64,000 nt of DNA from M55B127 sp034521955 (lineage in GTDB: Bacteria; Bacillota; Halanaerobiia; Halanaerobiales; M55B127). Below the pieces are notes generated by a model that did no database searches, was not told the DNA's origin, and saw only the letters and a program-made list of their open reading frames with translations. The translations under genes were made by a program, and so were the position numbers. The DNA lies in NCBI GenBank assembly GCA_034521955.1, contig JAXHLT010000003.1, positions 372,001 through 436,000 on the forward strand. The letters are read 5' to 3'. Positions 1 through 8,334 of this stretch are shown piece by piece (the first letter of the stretch is position 1; each line of letters begins with the position of its first letter).

Positions 1-1
1 A

Positions 2-1156
2 AACTATCCAGAAGGAATACCAATTTTTTCTGAAGATGATCTCGATGAAATCATTAAGGAAAAAAATATTGATGAGGTAGTCTTTGCTTACAGTGATGTT
101 AATTATCAATATTTAATGAGTAAGGGTTCTCAAGTAATGGCAGCTGGAGCTGACTTTACAATGATGGGTAAAAATTCAACCATGCTTGAATCTGATGTTC
201 CAATAATAGCTGTTTGTGCTGTTAGAACAGGTGTTGGTAAAAGTCAAACAACCAGAAGAGTTTCAGATATCTTAAATGAGATGGGCAAAAAGGTTGTTGT
301 AATTAGACACCCAATGCCATATGGAGACTTAGTTGCTCAATCAGTACAGCGTTATGAAAACTATGAAGATATGGAAAAACATAAATGTACAATTGAAGAA
401 ATGGAAGAATATGAACCTCACATTGAAAGTGGAAATATTCTTTATGCAGGTGTAGATTATGAGAAAATATTAAGAGAAGCTGAAAAAGAAGCAGATGTAA
501 TCTTATGGGATGGTGGAAATAACGATATGCCATTTTATAAACCAGACTTGATGATTACATTAGTAGATCCTCATAGACCAGGACATGAACTTGAGTATTA
601 TCCTGGAGAGATCAACTTAAGATTAGCAGATGTTGCTTTAATTAATAAGGTGGCTACAGCTGATTCTGAAAATATAGACAAAGTTAGAAGAAATATTCAA
701 AAAACAAATCCTAAAGCTACAATTGTAGATGCTGCTTCTCCAATCTTTGTTGAAGATCCTGAAATAATCAAAGGTAAAAGAGTATTAGTTATTGAAGATG
801 GACCAACTCTTACACACGGTAGTATGAAATATGGAGCAGGAGCTATTGCAGCACGCAAGTTTGGTGCTAAAGAATTAATAGATCCAAGACCATTTGCTGT
901 CGGATCACTAAAAGATACTTTTGCTAAGTATACACATCTTTCTGACATATTGCCAGCAATGGGATATGGCAAAAAACAAATGAAAGACTTAGAAGAAACA
1001 ATTAAAAATTCTGATGCTGAAGCAGTTGTAATTGGTACACCAATTGATTTAAATAAAGTTATCAATATTGATAAGCCTAACACAAGAGTAAGATACGAGT
1101 TACAAGAAATTGGTAAACCCAACTTACAGGATATAATTGAGGATTTAAATCTATAA
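2..1156 (+). CDS. Cyclic 2,3-diphosphoglycerate synthetase-like P-loop protein (5' partial)
   Basis: The reading frame is open from base 2, so the true start lies left of the window and the internal ATG at 116 is not the start. The product resembles the COG2403 family, named after the archaeal cyclic 2,3-diphosphoglycerate synthetase but found in many bacteria where its substrate is unproven. A Walker A motif (VRTGVGKSQTTR) lies near 213-250, followed by an acidic DGGNNDMPF segment typical of the family. The C-terminal part reads AVVIGTPIDLNKVI, also typical. A strong terminator follows immediately, so it ends its own transcription unit. Nucleotide-dependent ligase or GTPase activity is inferred from the P-loop; the physiological role is unknown. 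The family call is fairly secure, the function is not. Confidence 0.75.
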   Translation, partial: NYPEGIPIFSEDDLDEIIKEKNIDEVVFAYSDVNYQYLMSKGSQVMAAGADFTMMGKNSTMLESDVPIIAVCAVRTGVGKSQTTRRVSDILNEMGKKVVVIRHPMPYGDLVAQSVQRYENYEDMEKHKCTIEEMEEYEPHIESGNILYAGVDYEKILREAEKEADVILWDGGNNDMPFYKPDLMITLVDPHRPGHELEYYPGEINLRLADVALINKVATADSENIDKVRRNIQKTNPKATIVDAASPIFVEDPEIIKGKRVLVIEDGPTLTHGSMKYGAGAIAARKFGAKELIDPRPFAVGSLKDTFAKYTHLSDILPAMGYGKKQMKDLEETIKNSDAEAVVIGTPIDLNKVINIDKPNTRVRYELQEIGKPNLQDIIEDLNL

Positions 1157-1170
1157 ATAAATGATTTGTA

Positions 1171-1193
1171 AAGCCCCCGGAAGGGGGCTTTTT
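1171..1193 (+). terminator. Intrinsic terminator after the cDPG synthetase-like gene
   Basis: A perfect 8-bp stem (AAGCCCCC / GGGGGCTT) closes a GGAA loop and runs into a T-tract. It is one of the few GC-rich stretches in the area and ends the upstream gene 15 bases after its stop codon. Confidence 0.9.
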
Positions 1194-1224
1194 AAAATAA
1201 AATTAACTTTAGGGATGGGTTAAA

Positions 1225-2577
1225 ATGATAAAAGAGAATATAAAAATTATCAGAGAAGGAAAAATTAAAAAAAATAAATATATTGTCTACTGGATGCAGG
1301 CTGCTCAGAGAGTAGAAAATAATCCTGCTTTAAATTATGCGATACAAAAAGCAAATGAAATAGAAGTTCCATTGTTTGTCTTTTTTAATTTAACTGATAA
1401 TTTTCCTGATGCAAATTATCGTCACTATTATTTTATGTTAGAAGGACTAAAAGAAGTAGAAGAAAAGTTAAAAAATAAAGATATTAAATTTATAATAAAA
1501 ACAGGTGATGTTACAGAAAATATTACTGCATTAAGTAAAAACGCTGTAATGGTAGTAACTGACCGCGGTTATCTTAAAGTAATAAGGGAGTGGAAAAAAA
1601 AGATAGCTGAACTTATTGACTGCAGATTTTTAATGGTTAATACAAATACCATAGTTCCAGTAGATATTGTATCAGATAAAGAAGAGTATGCTGCATATAC
1701 GATTAGGAAGAAAGTTTTGAATAAAATAGATAGATTTATAGATGTTTGTAATAACAATTATAAATTAGAAAATAAGTCGGTTGAATTAAATTTTAAGGGA
1801 TTAAAACTTGACAATATTGATAAAGTTATTAATAATTTAGATATAGACAAATCTGTAAAACCAAGCAAATTATTTACTGGTGGTCGAAGTGAAGCTGTTA
1901 AAAGGCTTGACTATTTTATTAATAATAAATTAAGTAAATATGAAGAATATGGCAGTAATCCTGATCAAGACTGTACTTCAAAGTTAAGTCCGTATTTACA
2001 CTTTGGTCAAATATCTCCTCATTATATTTACAAAAGAATAAAGAAAAGTGAAATTAAAGCTGATAGTTTCATAGAACAATTGGTAGTAAGAAGGGAACTG
2101 AGTTTTAATTACATATATTATAATGATAATTATGATAACTCTTTAAAAAACATTTTACCTGATTGGGCATATAAGTCTTTAATGGAACATATCGAGGATA
2201 AAAGAGAGTTCAATTATTCTCTTAAAGATTTAGAAAACTATGAAACTCATGATGAATATTGGAATACAGCTCAAAAAGAAATGGTATTGAGTGGATATAT
2301 GAATGGTTATATGAGGATGTATTGGGGTAAAAAAATTCTTGAGTGGACAAATGATCCACAAAAAGCCTTTGATATAGCATTATATTTAAATAATAAGTAT
2401 TTGTTAGATGGAAGAGATCCAAATGGTTATACAGGTGTGGCCTGGATATTTGGAAAACATGATCGTGCCTGGAAAGAAAGAAAAATATTTGGAAAAGTTA
2501 GATATATGAATAAAAATGGTTTAGATAGAAAGTTTAATATGGAAAAATACCTAAAGAAAGTCTCTAAATTGGGTTGA
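1225..2577 (+). CDS. phr: Class II CPD photolyase (deoxyribodipyrimidine photo-lyase)
   Basis: Repairs cyclobutane pyrimidine dimers in DNA with light energy through a bound FAD. The N-terminal segment reads YWMQAAQRVENNPAL, matching the class II signature in which class I enzymes look different. The C-terminal FAD/DNA-binding part carries DPNGYTGVAWIFG, KHDRAWKERKIFGK and VRYMN, again class II. Length (450 residues) is normal for the class. It stands alone after a terminator, with a weak AGGGATGGG ribosome site, and is followed by a new promoter. Class II photolyases occur patchily in bacteria, so transfer is possible, but base composition matches the neighbours. Confidence 0.92.
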   Translation: MIKENIKIIREGKIKKNKYIVYWMQAAQRVENNPALNYAIQKANEIEVPLFVFFNLTDNFPDANYRHYYFMLEGLKEVEEKLKNKDIKFIIKTGDVTENITALSKNAVMVVTDRGYLKVIREWKKKIAELIDCRFLMVNTNTIVPVDIVSDKEEYAAYTIRKKVLNKIDRFIDVCNNNYKLENKSVELNFKGLKLDNIDKVINNLDIDKSVKPSKLFTGGRSEAVKRLDYFINNKLSKYEEYGSNPDQDCTSKLSPYLHFGQISPHYIYKRIKKSEIKADSFIEQLVVRRELSFNYIYYNDNYDNSLKNILPDWAYKSLMEHIEDKREFNYSLKDLENYETHDEYWNTAQKEMVLSGYMNGYMRMYWGKKILEWTNDPQKAFDIALYLNNKYLLDGRDPNGYTGVAWIFGKHDRAWKERKIFGKVRYMNKNGLDRKFNMEKYLKKVSKLG

Positions 2578-2625
2578 TTTTTATTATAAATTAACATAAA
2601 ATCAAGCTTGGATACCGAAAAATCC

Positions 2626-2654
2626 TTTACAAACAAAAATAAAACATCTATAAT
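2626..2654 (+). promoter_or_regulatory. Sigma-A-type promoter for smg-topA
   Basis: TTTACA at 2626-2631 and TATAAT at 2649-2654 are separated by 17 bases, close to the sigma-70/sigma-A consensus. Transcription would begin near 2661, giving a leader of about 65 bases before the smg ATG. Confidence 0.75.
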
Positions 2655-2688
2655 ATTATAATAGTTGTACAAAAAAGCAATTCAATTT

Positions 2689-2727
2689 GAGGAGGTATTA
2701 GCAGGGTTTACCTGCAGACATATAATG
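2689..2727 (+). promoter_or_regulatory. Ribosome-binding site separated from ATG by a small hairpin
   Basis: The strong Shine-Dalgarno GAGGAGGT (2689-2696) lies 28 bases before the ATG at 2725, too far for normal use. Between them GCAGG / CCTGC (2701-2715, loop GTTTA) can pair; taking out this 15-base hairpin leaves an effective spacing of about 13. There is no usable ATG, GTG or TTG nearer in frame: the only in-frame alternative is a TTG at 2665, upstream of the Shine-Dalgarno. Folding is inferred. Confidence 0.5.
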
Positions 2728-3213
2728 AGAGAAAAAATATTTGATATATTAAACTATTTAATAGAAGAGTTATTAGATAGTGGAGATGATGTTGTTGATC
2801 AAAAGGATTTAATTGATGATCTTGTTGATATGGGTTATGATTTAGATGATATTGATGAAGCTTTTCAATTAATTTTTGAAAAACCTGAAATTATAGAGGG
2901 TGAAAATGTAGGAGGATTATCTAAAGATAAGTTTTTAAACCGTGTATTTACAGTTCAAGAAAAGATGTATCTTCCCAAAGAATACAGAGGTTTAATTAAA
3001 AGACTATTATTAATGAATGTTATTACTATAAAAGAAACTGAAACTGTAATAAATAAAATAATACAAAATGTATATTATAATAATAACAAAGATTTTAGTT
3101 TTTGGGATTTAATTGAAAATGTTGTTGAAGATGAAAAAAGAATTGAATATATTTCTAATCACTTTAGGGAATTTTCTACTAAATTATCAAAAGATTTTAA
3201 ATATATAAACTAA
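2725..3213 (+). CDS. smg: Smg/DUF494 family protein
   Basis: A 162-residue acidic, helical protein. The pattern DILNYLIEELLDSGDD, then DLIDDLVDMGYDLDDIDEA, matches the DUF494/Smg family, which in E. coli sits in the dprA-smg-topA neighbourhood. The direct position before topA supports the assignment. Molecular function is not established for the family. ATG 2725 is chosen because the residues upstream of it (from a TTG at 2665) do not resemble the family and would place the Shine-Dalgarno inside the coding region. The usual neighbour dprA is absent here. The gene and topA share one promoter and are 24 bases apart. Confidence 0.8.
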   Translation: MREKIFDILNYLIEELLDSGDDVVDQKDLIDDLVDMGYDLDDIDEAFQLIFEKPEIIEGENVGGLSKDKFLNRVFTVQEKMYLPKEYRGLIKRLLLMNVITIKETETVINKIIQNVYYNNNKDFSFWDLIENVVEDEKRIEYISNHFREFSTKLSKDFKYIN

Positions 3214-3237
3214 ATAATTTTGGAGGTCAGTAAGATA

Positions 3238-5295
3238 ATGTCTAAAAAGAATCTTGTAATAGTAGAGTCGCCAGCAAAAGCAAAAACTATCAAGAAGTTT
3301 TTAGGTAAAAATTTCGATGTCGAAGCTTCAATGGGACATGTAGTAGATTTACCTAAAAGCAAGATGGGTATAGATATAGAAGATAATTTTAAACCAAACT
3401 ATATTACCATTAGAGGTAAAGGTAAAATATTAAAAAAACTTAGAAAAGCAAAAAAGAAAAGCGATAATATATATTTGGCTACTGACCCTGATAGAGAAGG
3501 AGAGGCTATTTCCTGGCATCTATCAAGGGCTTTAAAGTTAGATCAAGAAAAAAACAGAATTGAATTTAATGAAATAACTAAAAATGCAATTACTAAGGCA
3601 ATCAAAAATCCAAGAGAGATTAATCAAAACCTTGTTGATTCACAACAGGCTAGACGTCTCTTAGATCGCCTAGTGGGTTATAAGTTAAGTCCACTACTCT
3701 GGAAAAAGGTTAGAAAAGGTCTTAGCGCAGGAAGAGTTCAATCAGTAGCGGTTAAAATAATTTGTGAAAGAGAAGAAGAAATTGATAAATTTGAACCAGT
3801 TGAATATTGGTCAATTACTGCGGTATTTTCTGATGGTAAAACTAATTTTGAAGCAGACCTCTTTAAAGTAGCTACTGAAGACTTTAAATTAGGAAGCCAA
3901 AAAGAAGTTGATCAAGTTTTATCTGAACTTAATGATAATGAATATATTATTGATGAAATAAAGATCAAAAAAAGAAGAAGAAATCCTTATCCACCATTTA
4001 CTACCTCAACATTACAACAAAGGGCATCATCGGCAATTAATTTTTCTGCAAAGAAAACGATGTTCATTGCCCAACAACTTTATGAAGGAATTGATATAGG
4101 TAGTGAAGGTACAGTCGGTCTTATTAGTTACATTAGAACAGACAGCACAAGACTTTCTAATGAGGCTAGAAATGAAGCTGAAAACTATATAAAAGATAAC
4201 TTTGGAGATAAGTATTATCAAAAAGGAAAAACTTATGGTAAAAAGGGTAGTAATACTCAGGATGCTCATGAAGCAATTCGTCCTACTTCTGCTTTTAGGT
4301 CTCCAGATGAAATTTCCAAATATTTAACAAGTGATCAAAAAGCACTATATACTTTAATTTGGAATCAGTTTGTTGGAAGTCAAATGAAACCAGCTATATA
4401 TGAAACATATACAATAGATATATTAAATGGTGAATATAATTTTAGGTATAATGGTTCTAAATTAATATTTGATGGATTTTTAAAACTGTTTGATACAGAT
4501 AATAATGATGATCAAATACCAGCTGTTGACGAGGGAGATACAATAAAAGCCGAAGAAATTAATCCTGAACAGCACTTTACAAATCCACCTCCAAGATTTA
4601 CTGAAGCTTCTTTAGTAAAAACAATGGAGGAAGAAGGAATAGGTAGGCCAAGTACTTATGCACCTACTCTTTCAAAAATTGTTTCAAGAAACTATGTAGA
4701 TAAAAAAGGTAAGTACTTTATACCTACTGATTTAGGGAAAACTGTAAATGAGCTATTAACTGAATATTTTCCAGATGTTACAGATACTGAATTTACAGCT
4801 CAGTTAGAAAAAAGATTAGATGAAATTGAAGAAGGTAAAGAAAAATGGCAGCAAATATTAAAAGACTTTTATTCAGATTTTGATGAAAGATTAAAAGATG
4901 CGAGAAAAAATATGAAAAAGGTCAATATGGATATTGAAACAGATATCAAATGTGATAAATGTGGACGTCCAATGGTAATCAAACATGGAAGATACGGTAA
5001 ATTCTTAGCTTGTACTGGTTTTCCTGAATGTAAAAACACTAAACCATATTTAGAAAAAATAGGTGTAGACTGTCCGAAATGTGAAGATGGTGAAATTATT
5101 AAAAGAAAGTCTAAAAAGGGTAGAACCTTTTATGGATGTAGTAACTATCCGGACTGTGATTTTGTTTCATGGAGTAAGCCTACTGATAAAGATTGTCCTG
5201 AATGTGGAAGTATGATGGTAGAAAAATATAGTAAAAAACAAGGTGCATATTATAAATGTTCTAACAAAGAATGTAAACATACTGTTAAAAAATAA
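3238..5295 (+). CDS. topA: DNA topoisomerase I (type IA)
   Basis: Relaxes negatively supercoiled DNA by a transient 5'-phosphotyrosine single-strand break. The Toprim domain starts at residue 4 (NLVIVESPAKAKTIKKF) and contains DPDREGEAISWH. The catalytic tyrosine is Y298 in ISYIRTDSTRLS. Three C-terminal four-cysteine zinc ribbons follow (C-x2-C...C-x4-C near residues 575-605, 620-650 and 660-680). ATG 3238 has GGAGGT (3222-3227) at good spacing; the TTG at 3220 overlaps that site and is rejected. Length, 685 residues, is normal. It follows smg closely and ends before a separate promoter for hslV. Confidence 0.97.
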   Translation: MSKKNLVIVESPAKAKTIKKFLGKNFDVEASMGHVVDLPKSKMGIDIEDNFKPNYITIRGKGKILKKLRKAKKKSDNIYLATDPDREGEAISWHLSRALKLDQEKNRIEFNEITKNAITKAIKNPREINQNLVDSQQARRLLDRLVGYKLSPLLWKKVRKGLSAGRVQSVAVKIICEREEEIDKFEPVEYWSITAVFSDGKTNFEADLFKVATEDFKLGSQKEVDQVLSELNDNEYIIDEIKIKKRRRNPYPPFTTSTLQQRASSAINFSAKKTMFIAQQLYEGIDIGSEGTVGLISYIRTDSTRLSNEARNEAENYIKDNFGDKYYQKGKTYGKKGSNTQDAHEAIRPTSAFRSPDEISKYLTSDQKALYTLIWNQFVGSQMKPAIYETYTIDILNGEYNFRYNGSKLIFDGFLKLFDTDNNDDQIPAVDEGDTIKAEEINPEQHFTNPPPRFTEASLVKTMEEEGIGRPSTYAPTLSKIVSRNYVDKKGKYFIPTDLGKTVNELLTEYFPDVTDTEFTAQLEKRLDEIEEGKEKWQQILKDFYSDFDERLKDARKNMKKVNMDIETDIKCDKCGRPMVIKHGRYGKFLACTGFPECKNTKPYLEKIGVDCPKCEDGEIIKRKSKKGRTFYGCSNYPDCDFVSWSKPTDKDCPECGSMMVEKYSKKQGAYYKCSNKECKHTVKK

Positions 5296-5303
5296 TAAGC
5301 TAT

Positions 5304-5333
5304 TTGACACAAATTAAAAATTTGTGTTAAACT
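5304..5333 (+). promoter_or_regulatory. Promoter of hslV-hslU-codY with an embedded palindrome
   Basis: A consensus TTGACA (5304-5309) is followed by TTAAAC/TAAACT at 5327-5333, spacing 17-18. Filling the spacer is a perfect inverted repeat, ACACAAATT-AAA-AATTTGTGT (5307-5327), the arrangement expected of a repressor operator. It could also be a weak topA terminator stem, but no T-run follows it. The 51 bases from 5334 to the ATG hold a strong AGGAGGT. Confidence 0.65.
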
Positions 5334-5383
5334 GAATTCATTAGAAGATTTAAAATTTTACAAATATTTAGGAGGTTTACCTA

Positions 5384-5920
5384 ATGGAGAAAATAAAGGC
5401 AACTACAATAGTTGCTGTTAAATATAATGATCATGTAGCATTAGCGGGAGATGGTCAGGTTACAATGGGTGATACCATTATGAAAGGTACTGCCCGAAAA
5501 GTTAGACGATTATATGATGACCAAGTTCTTGCAGGCTTTGCTGGAACTTCAGCTGATGCTTTCACATTATTTGAAAAGTTTGAAGGAAAATTAGAAGAGT
5601 ATCATGGCAATTTAGAACGTGCTGCTGTTGAACTTGCAAAAGAGTGGCGCACTGATAAGATGCTTAGAAAATTAGAGGCATTACTTATTGTTGCAGATAA
5701 AAACAAATTACTTTTAATATCTGGTACAGGTGATGTAATTGAGCCTGATGACGAGGTATTAACTATAGGTTCTGGTGGGCCATATGCTAAAGCGGCTGCC
5801 AGAGCATTAATTGATTGTAATAAAGATTTAACTGCAAAAGATATTGCTCAAAAAGCATTAAAAATTGCTGCTGATATATGTATATATACAAATGATAATA
5901 TTAATATAGAAGAACTATAA
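5384..5920 (+). CDS. hslV: ATP-dependent protease HslUV, peptidase subunit HslV (ClpQ/CodW)
   Basis: Proteolytic subunit of the HslUV complex, an N-terminal nucleophile threonine peptidase. The sequence opens MEKIKATTIVAVKYN, so six residues must be removed to expose the Thr of TTIVAV, as in Firmicute homologues that carry a short propeptide. Conserved AGDGQVTMGDT, KVRRLY, GFAGTSADAFTLFE and GSGGPYAKAAARAL blocks are all present; 178 residues is standard. It is the first gene of hslV-hslU-codY. The trmFO and xerC/codV genes that often separate topA from hslV in Bacilli are not present here. Confidence 0.96.
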   Translation: MEKIKATTIVAVKYNDHVALAGDGQVTMGDTIMKGTARKVRRLYDDQVLAGFAGTSADAFTLFEKFEGKLEEYHGNLERAAVELAKEWRTDKMLRKLEALLIVADKNKLLLISGTGDVIEPDDEVLTIGSGGPYAKAAARALIDCNKDLTAKDIAQKALKIAADICIYTNDNINIEEL

Positions 5921-5938
5921 GTTGATAGGAGGTTGTTT

Positions 5939-7318
5939 ATGGAGTTAACACCAAGTCAAATAGTTGAAAAACTTGACCAATATATAATAGGACAAAATGA
6001 AGCTAAAAAATCTGTTGCTATTGCATTAAGAAACAGATATCGTCGTAAATTAGTTGATGAAGATTTACAAGAAGAAATTATTCCAAAAAACATACTAATG
6101 ATCGGACCTACTGGAGTAGGTAAAACAGAGATAGCTAGAAGATTAGCTAATATTGCAGATTCTCCATTCATTAAAGTTGAAGTAACAAAGTTTACTGAAG
6201 TTGGTTATGTAGGCCGTGATGTTGAATCAATGGTTAGGGATTTAATTGAAAGTGCAATTAGAATGGTTAAAGAAAAGAAAATGGAAGAGGTACAAAAAGA
6301 TGCTTTACAGGCGGCAAAGGAAAGAATTATTAATAATCTTTTACCAATGCCTGGTGAAAATAAGAAAAAAAGTCCTTTTGCATTTCTTTCAGATGAAGAA
6401 GAAAAAGAAGATAATTCTGAGAGTTATCAAAGAATTCAAAGAAGACGTGAAAAGCTATTAGAGAAATTAAATGAAGGAGAGTTAGACGATAGAAAGATTG
6501 AAATATCTATTGAAAAAGATTCTCCACAAATGTTAGAGCTTTTTACAGGACAAGGTGTAGAAGAAATGGGAATTAATTTCCAGGATATGTTAGGAGATAT
6601 GTTTCCTAAAAAGAAAAAAACAAGAAAAGTTAAAATAAAAGAAGCTATTGATATCTTAAAAGATGAAGAAGCTAAAAGATTAATTGATCATGAGGAAGTT
6701 AAGGCTGAAGCTATTGATCTTGTAGAAAATGAAGGAATAATATTTTTAGATGAGATTGATAAGATTGCTGGAAATAATAAAGGTTCTGGACCAGATGTTT
6801 CAAGAGAAGGAGTACAAAGAGATATTTTGCCCATAGTTGAAGGTTCTACAATAAATACTAAACATGGGGCTGTAAAAACAGACCACATTTTATTTATAGC
6901 TGCAGGTGCATTTCATATGTCAAAACCCTCGGATTTAATTCCTGAATTACAGGGGAGATTCCCATTAAGGGTGGAACTAAATAGTCTTTCAGTAGATGAC
7001 TTTGAACAGATATTATTACAACCAAGAAATGCCTTAACAAAACAATATATTGCATTATTAGAAACTGATGGTTTAAATATTACATTTACTGATGAAGCAA
7101 TTAGAGAACTTGCTGAGTTTGCATATGAAGTGAATGAACAAACAGAAAATATTGGAGCAAGAAGACTTCATACTATAATGGAAAAACTTTTAGAAAAACT
7201 ATCATATAATGCTCCGGATAATATTGAAAATACTGAAGTCGAAATAGATGTTGAATATGTAAATGAACAACTAGCAAAAGTTGTAAAAGACAAGGATTTA
7301 AGTAAATATATCTTATAA
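5939..7318 (+). CDS. hslU: ATP-dependent protease HslUV, ATPase subunit HslU (ClpY/CodX)
   Basis: AAA+ unfoldase that feeds substrates to HslV. Walker A GPTGVGKTE lies near residues 55-63, Walker B IIFLDEIDKI near 265-274, with the family-specific I domain between them. The last residues, DLSKYIL, match the conserved tail that docks into HslV. ATG 5939 has a perfect AGGAGG six bases upstream; the TTG at 5933 touches that site and is rejected, giving 459 residues. It lies 18 bases after hslV and 33 bases before codY, so the three are co-transcribed. Confidence 0.97.
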   Translation: MELTPSQIVEKLDQYIIGQNEAKKSVAIALRNRYRRKLVDEDLQEEIIPKNILMIGPTGVGKTEIARRLANIADSPFIKVEVTKFTEVGYVGRDVESMVRDLIESAIRMVKEKKMEEVQKDALQAAKERIINNLLPMPGENKKKSPFAFLSDEEEKEDNSESYQRIQRRREKLLEKLNEGELDDRKIEISIEKDSPQMLELFTGQGVEEMGINFQDMLGDMFPKKKKTRKVKIKEAIDILKDEEAKRLIDHEEVKAEAIDLVENEGIIFLDEIDKIAGNNKGSGPDVSREGVQRDILPIVEGSTINTKHGAVKTDHILFIAAGAFHMSKPSDLIPELQGRFPLRVELNSLSVDDFEQILLQPRNALTKQYIALLETDGLNITFTDEAIRELAEFAYEVNEQTENIGARRLHTIMEKLLEKLSYNAPDNIENTEVEIDVEYVNEQLAKVVKDKDLSKYIL

Positions 7319-7351
7319 CTTACAAAAAACAAATAAACGGAGGTAGATTAG

Positions 7352-8137
7352 ATGGGTGATTTATTACAAAAAAGTAGAAAAATAAATAGACTTCTACAAA
7401 GATCAGGTGGCCAACCTGTAGATTTTGAAAAAATGGCTCCTGTATTATCAGAAACAATAGAGAGTAATGTATACATTGCAAGTAAAAAAGGTAAAATTTT
7501 AGGGTATGCTTTCATGGAAGATTTTGAATGTGAAATTATGGAGGATATTGTTAGTGAAGATAACAGATTTCCAGAAGATTATAATGAGAGTTTATTGAAT
7601 GTAAATGGTACAAAAGCAAATATAACACAGGAAGATAAAGTATGTGTATTTGATCCTGAAAATAAATGTATGTATTCAAATAAACTTACAACAATTGTAC
7701 CTGTAATCGGTGGTGGAGATCGCTTAGGTACTTTAGTATTATCTCGTTATGGTGAAGAGTTTACCGATATCGATCTTGTACTAGCTGAATATGGTGCATC
7801 AGTTGTTGGTATGGAAATATTAAGAAAAAGAGGCAATGAAATTGAAAAAGAAGCTCGTAAAAGAGCTGCTGTACAAATTGCAATTGATACCCTATCATAT
7901 TCTGAGTTAGAAGCAATTGAACATATCTTTGAAGAACTTGATGGTAAAGAAGGTCTATTAGTTGCAAGCAAAATAGCTGATAGAGTTGGAATAACAAGAT
8001 CTGTTATTGTAAATGCCTTACGTAAGTTTGAAAGCGCAGGTGTGATTGAATCAAGATCACTCGGTATGAAAGGTACTTTTATTAAAGTATTGAACGACTA
8101 TCTACTTGAAGACTTAGAAAAGTTGAAATTGGGCTAA
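7352..8137 (+). CDS. codY: GTP- and branched-chain-amino-acid-sensing repressor CodY
   Basis: Global nutritional regulator of low-GC Firmicutes that binds DNA when isoleucine/valine/leucine and GTP are abundant. The opening DLLQKSRKINRLLQRSGGQP is typical, as is the central GAF-type sensor. A winged helix-turn-helix near residues 205-240 (ASKIADRVGITRSVIVNALR, then KFESAGVIESRSLGMKGTF) is intact. Length, 261 residues, is normal. Its position behind hslVU matches the Bacillus codVWXY arrangement without codV. Presence of CodY is the strongest taxonomic clue in the window. Confidence 0.96.
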   Translation: MGDLLQKSRKINRLLQRSGGQPVDFEKMAPVLSETIESNVYIASKKGKILGYAFMEDFECEIMEDIVSEDNRFPEDYNESLLNVNGTKANITQEDKVCVFDPENKCMYSNKLTTIVPVIGGGDRLGTLVLSRYGEEFTDIDLVLAEYGASVVGMEILRKRGNEIEKEARKRAAVQIAIDTLSYSELEAIEHIFEELDGKEGLLVASKIADRVGITRSVIVNALRKFESAGVIESRSLGMKGTFIKVLNDYLLEDLEKLKLG

Positions 8138-8155
8138 AAAATTACTAATAAGTAA

Positions 8156-8184
8156 TTGATTAAAATATGTTTATGTGTTATACT
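8156..8184 (+). promoter_or_regulatory. Promoter of rpsB
   Basis: TTGATT (8156-8161) and TATACT (8179-8184) are spaced by exactly 17 bases. A short inverted repeat AATTACT-AATA-AGTAATT (8140-8157) touches the -35 element and may be a weak codY terminator or an operator. Confidence 0.75.
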
Positions 8185-8199
8185 ATCTAATGGTAATAA

Positions 8200-8318
8200 A
8201 TAAACACATCTTGTGGACTCTGCCACTGGTGCTGTTACTAAATACAGTAGTGTTATCGAGGTCTAATCCTCTTCGATAATTTAGCAGGGGAAGAAACAGA
8301 TGGAAGTTTAAAAACCAG
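8200..8318 (+). ncRNA. Candidate ribosomal protein S2 leader RNA
   Basis: Between the promoter and the rpsB ribosome site lies a leader of about 130 bases with three stems: GTGG/CCAC (8213-8226), CTGT/ACAG (8232-8247) and TATCGA/TCGATA enclosing AGG/CCT (8254-8278). S2 autoregulation through an mRNA leader is known in several bacteria. The length, position and structure fit such an element, but I cannot confirm a family match by eye. Confidence 0.4.
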
Positions 8319-8334
8319 AGAGGAGGTGGCAATA

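Noticed and set aside
2665..2724. Upstream TTG start for the DUF494 gene
   Set aside because: It would translate the ribosome site and hairpin, has no Shine-Dalgarno of its own, and the added residues do not match the family.
3220..3237. TTG start for topA
   Set aside because: It overlaps the GGAGGT ribosome site; the ATG at 3238 gives the standard N-terminus.
5307..5327. Palindrome before hslV as topA terminator
   Set aside because: The stem is AT-rich and no T-run follows; its place between -35 and -10 fits an operator better.
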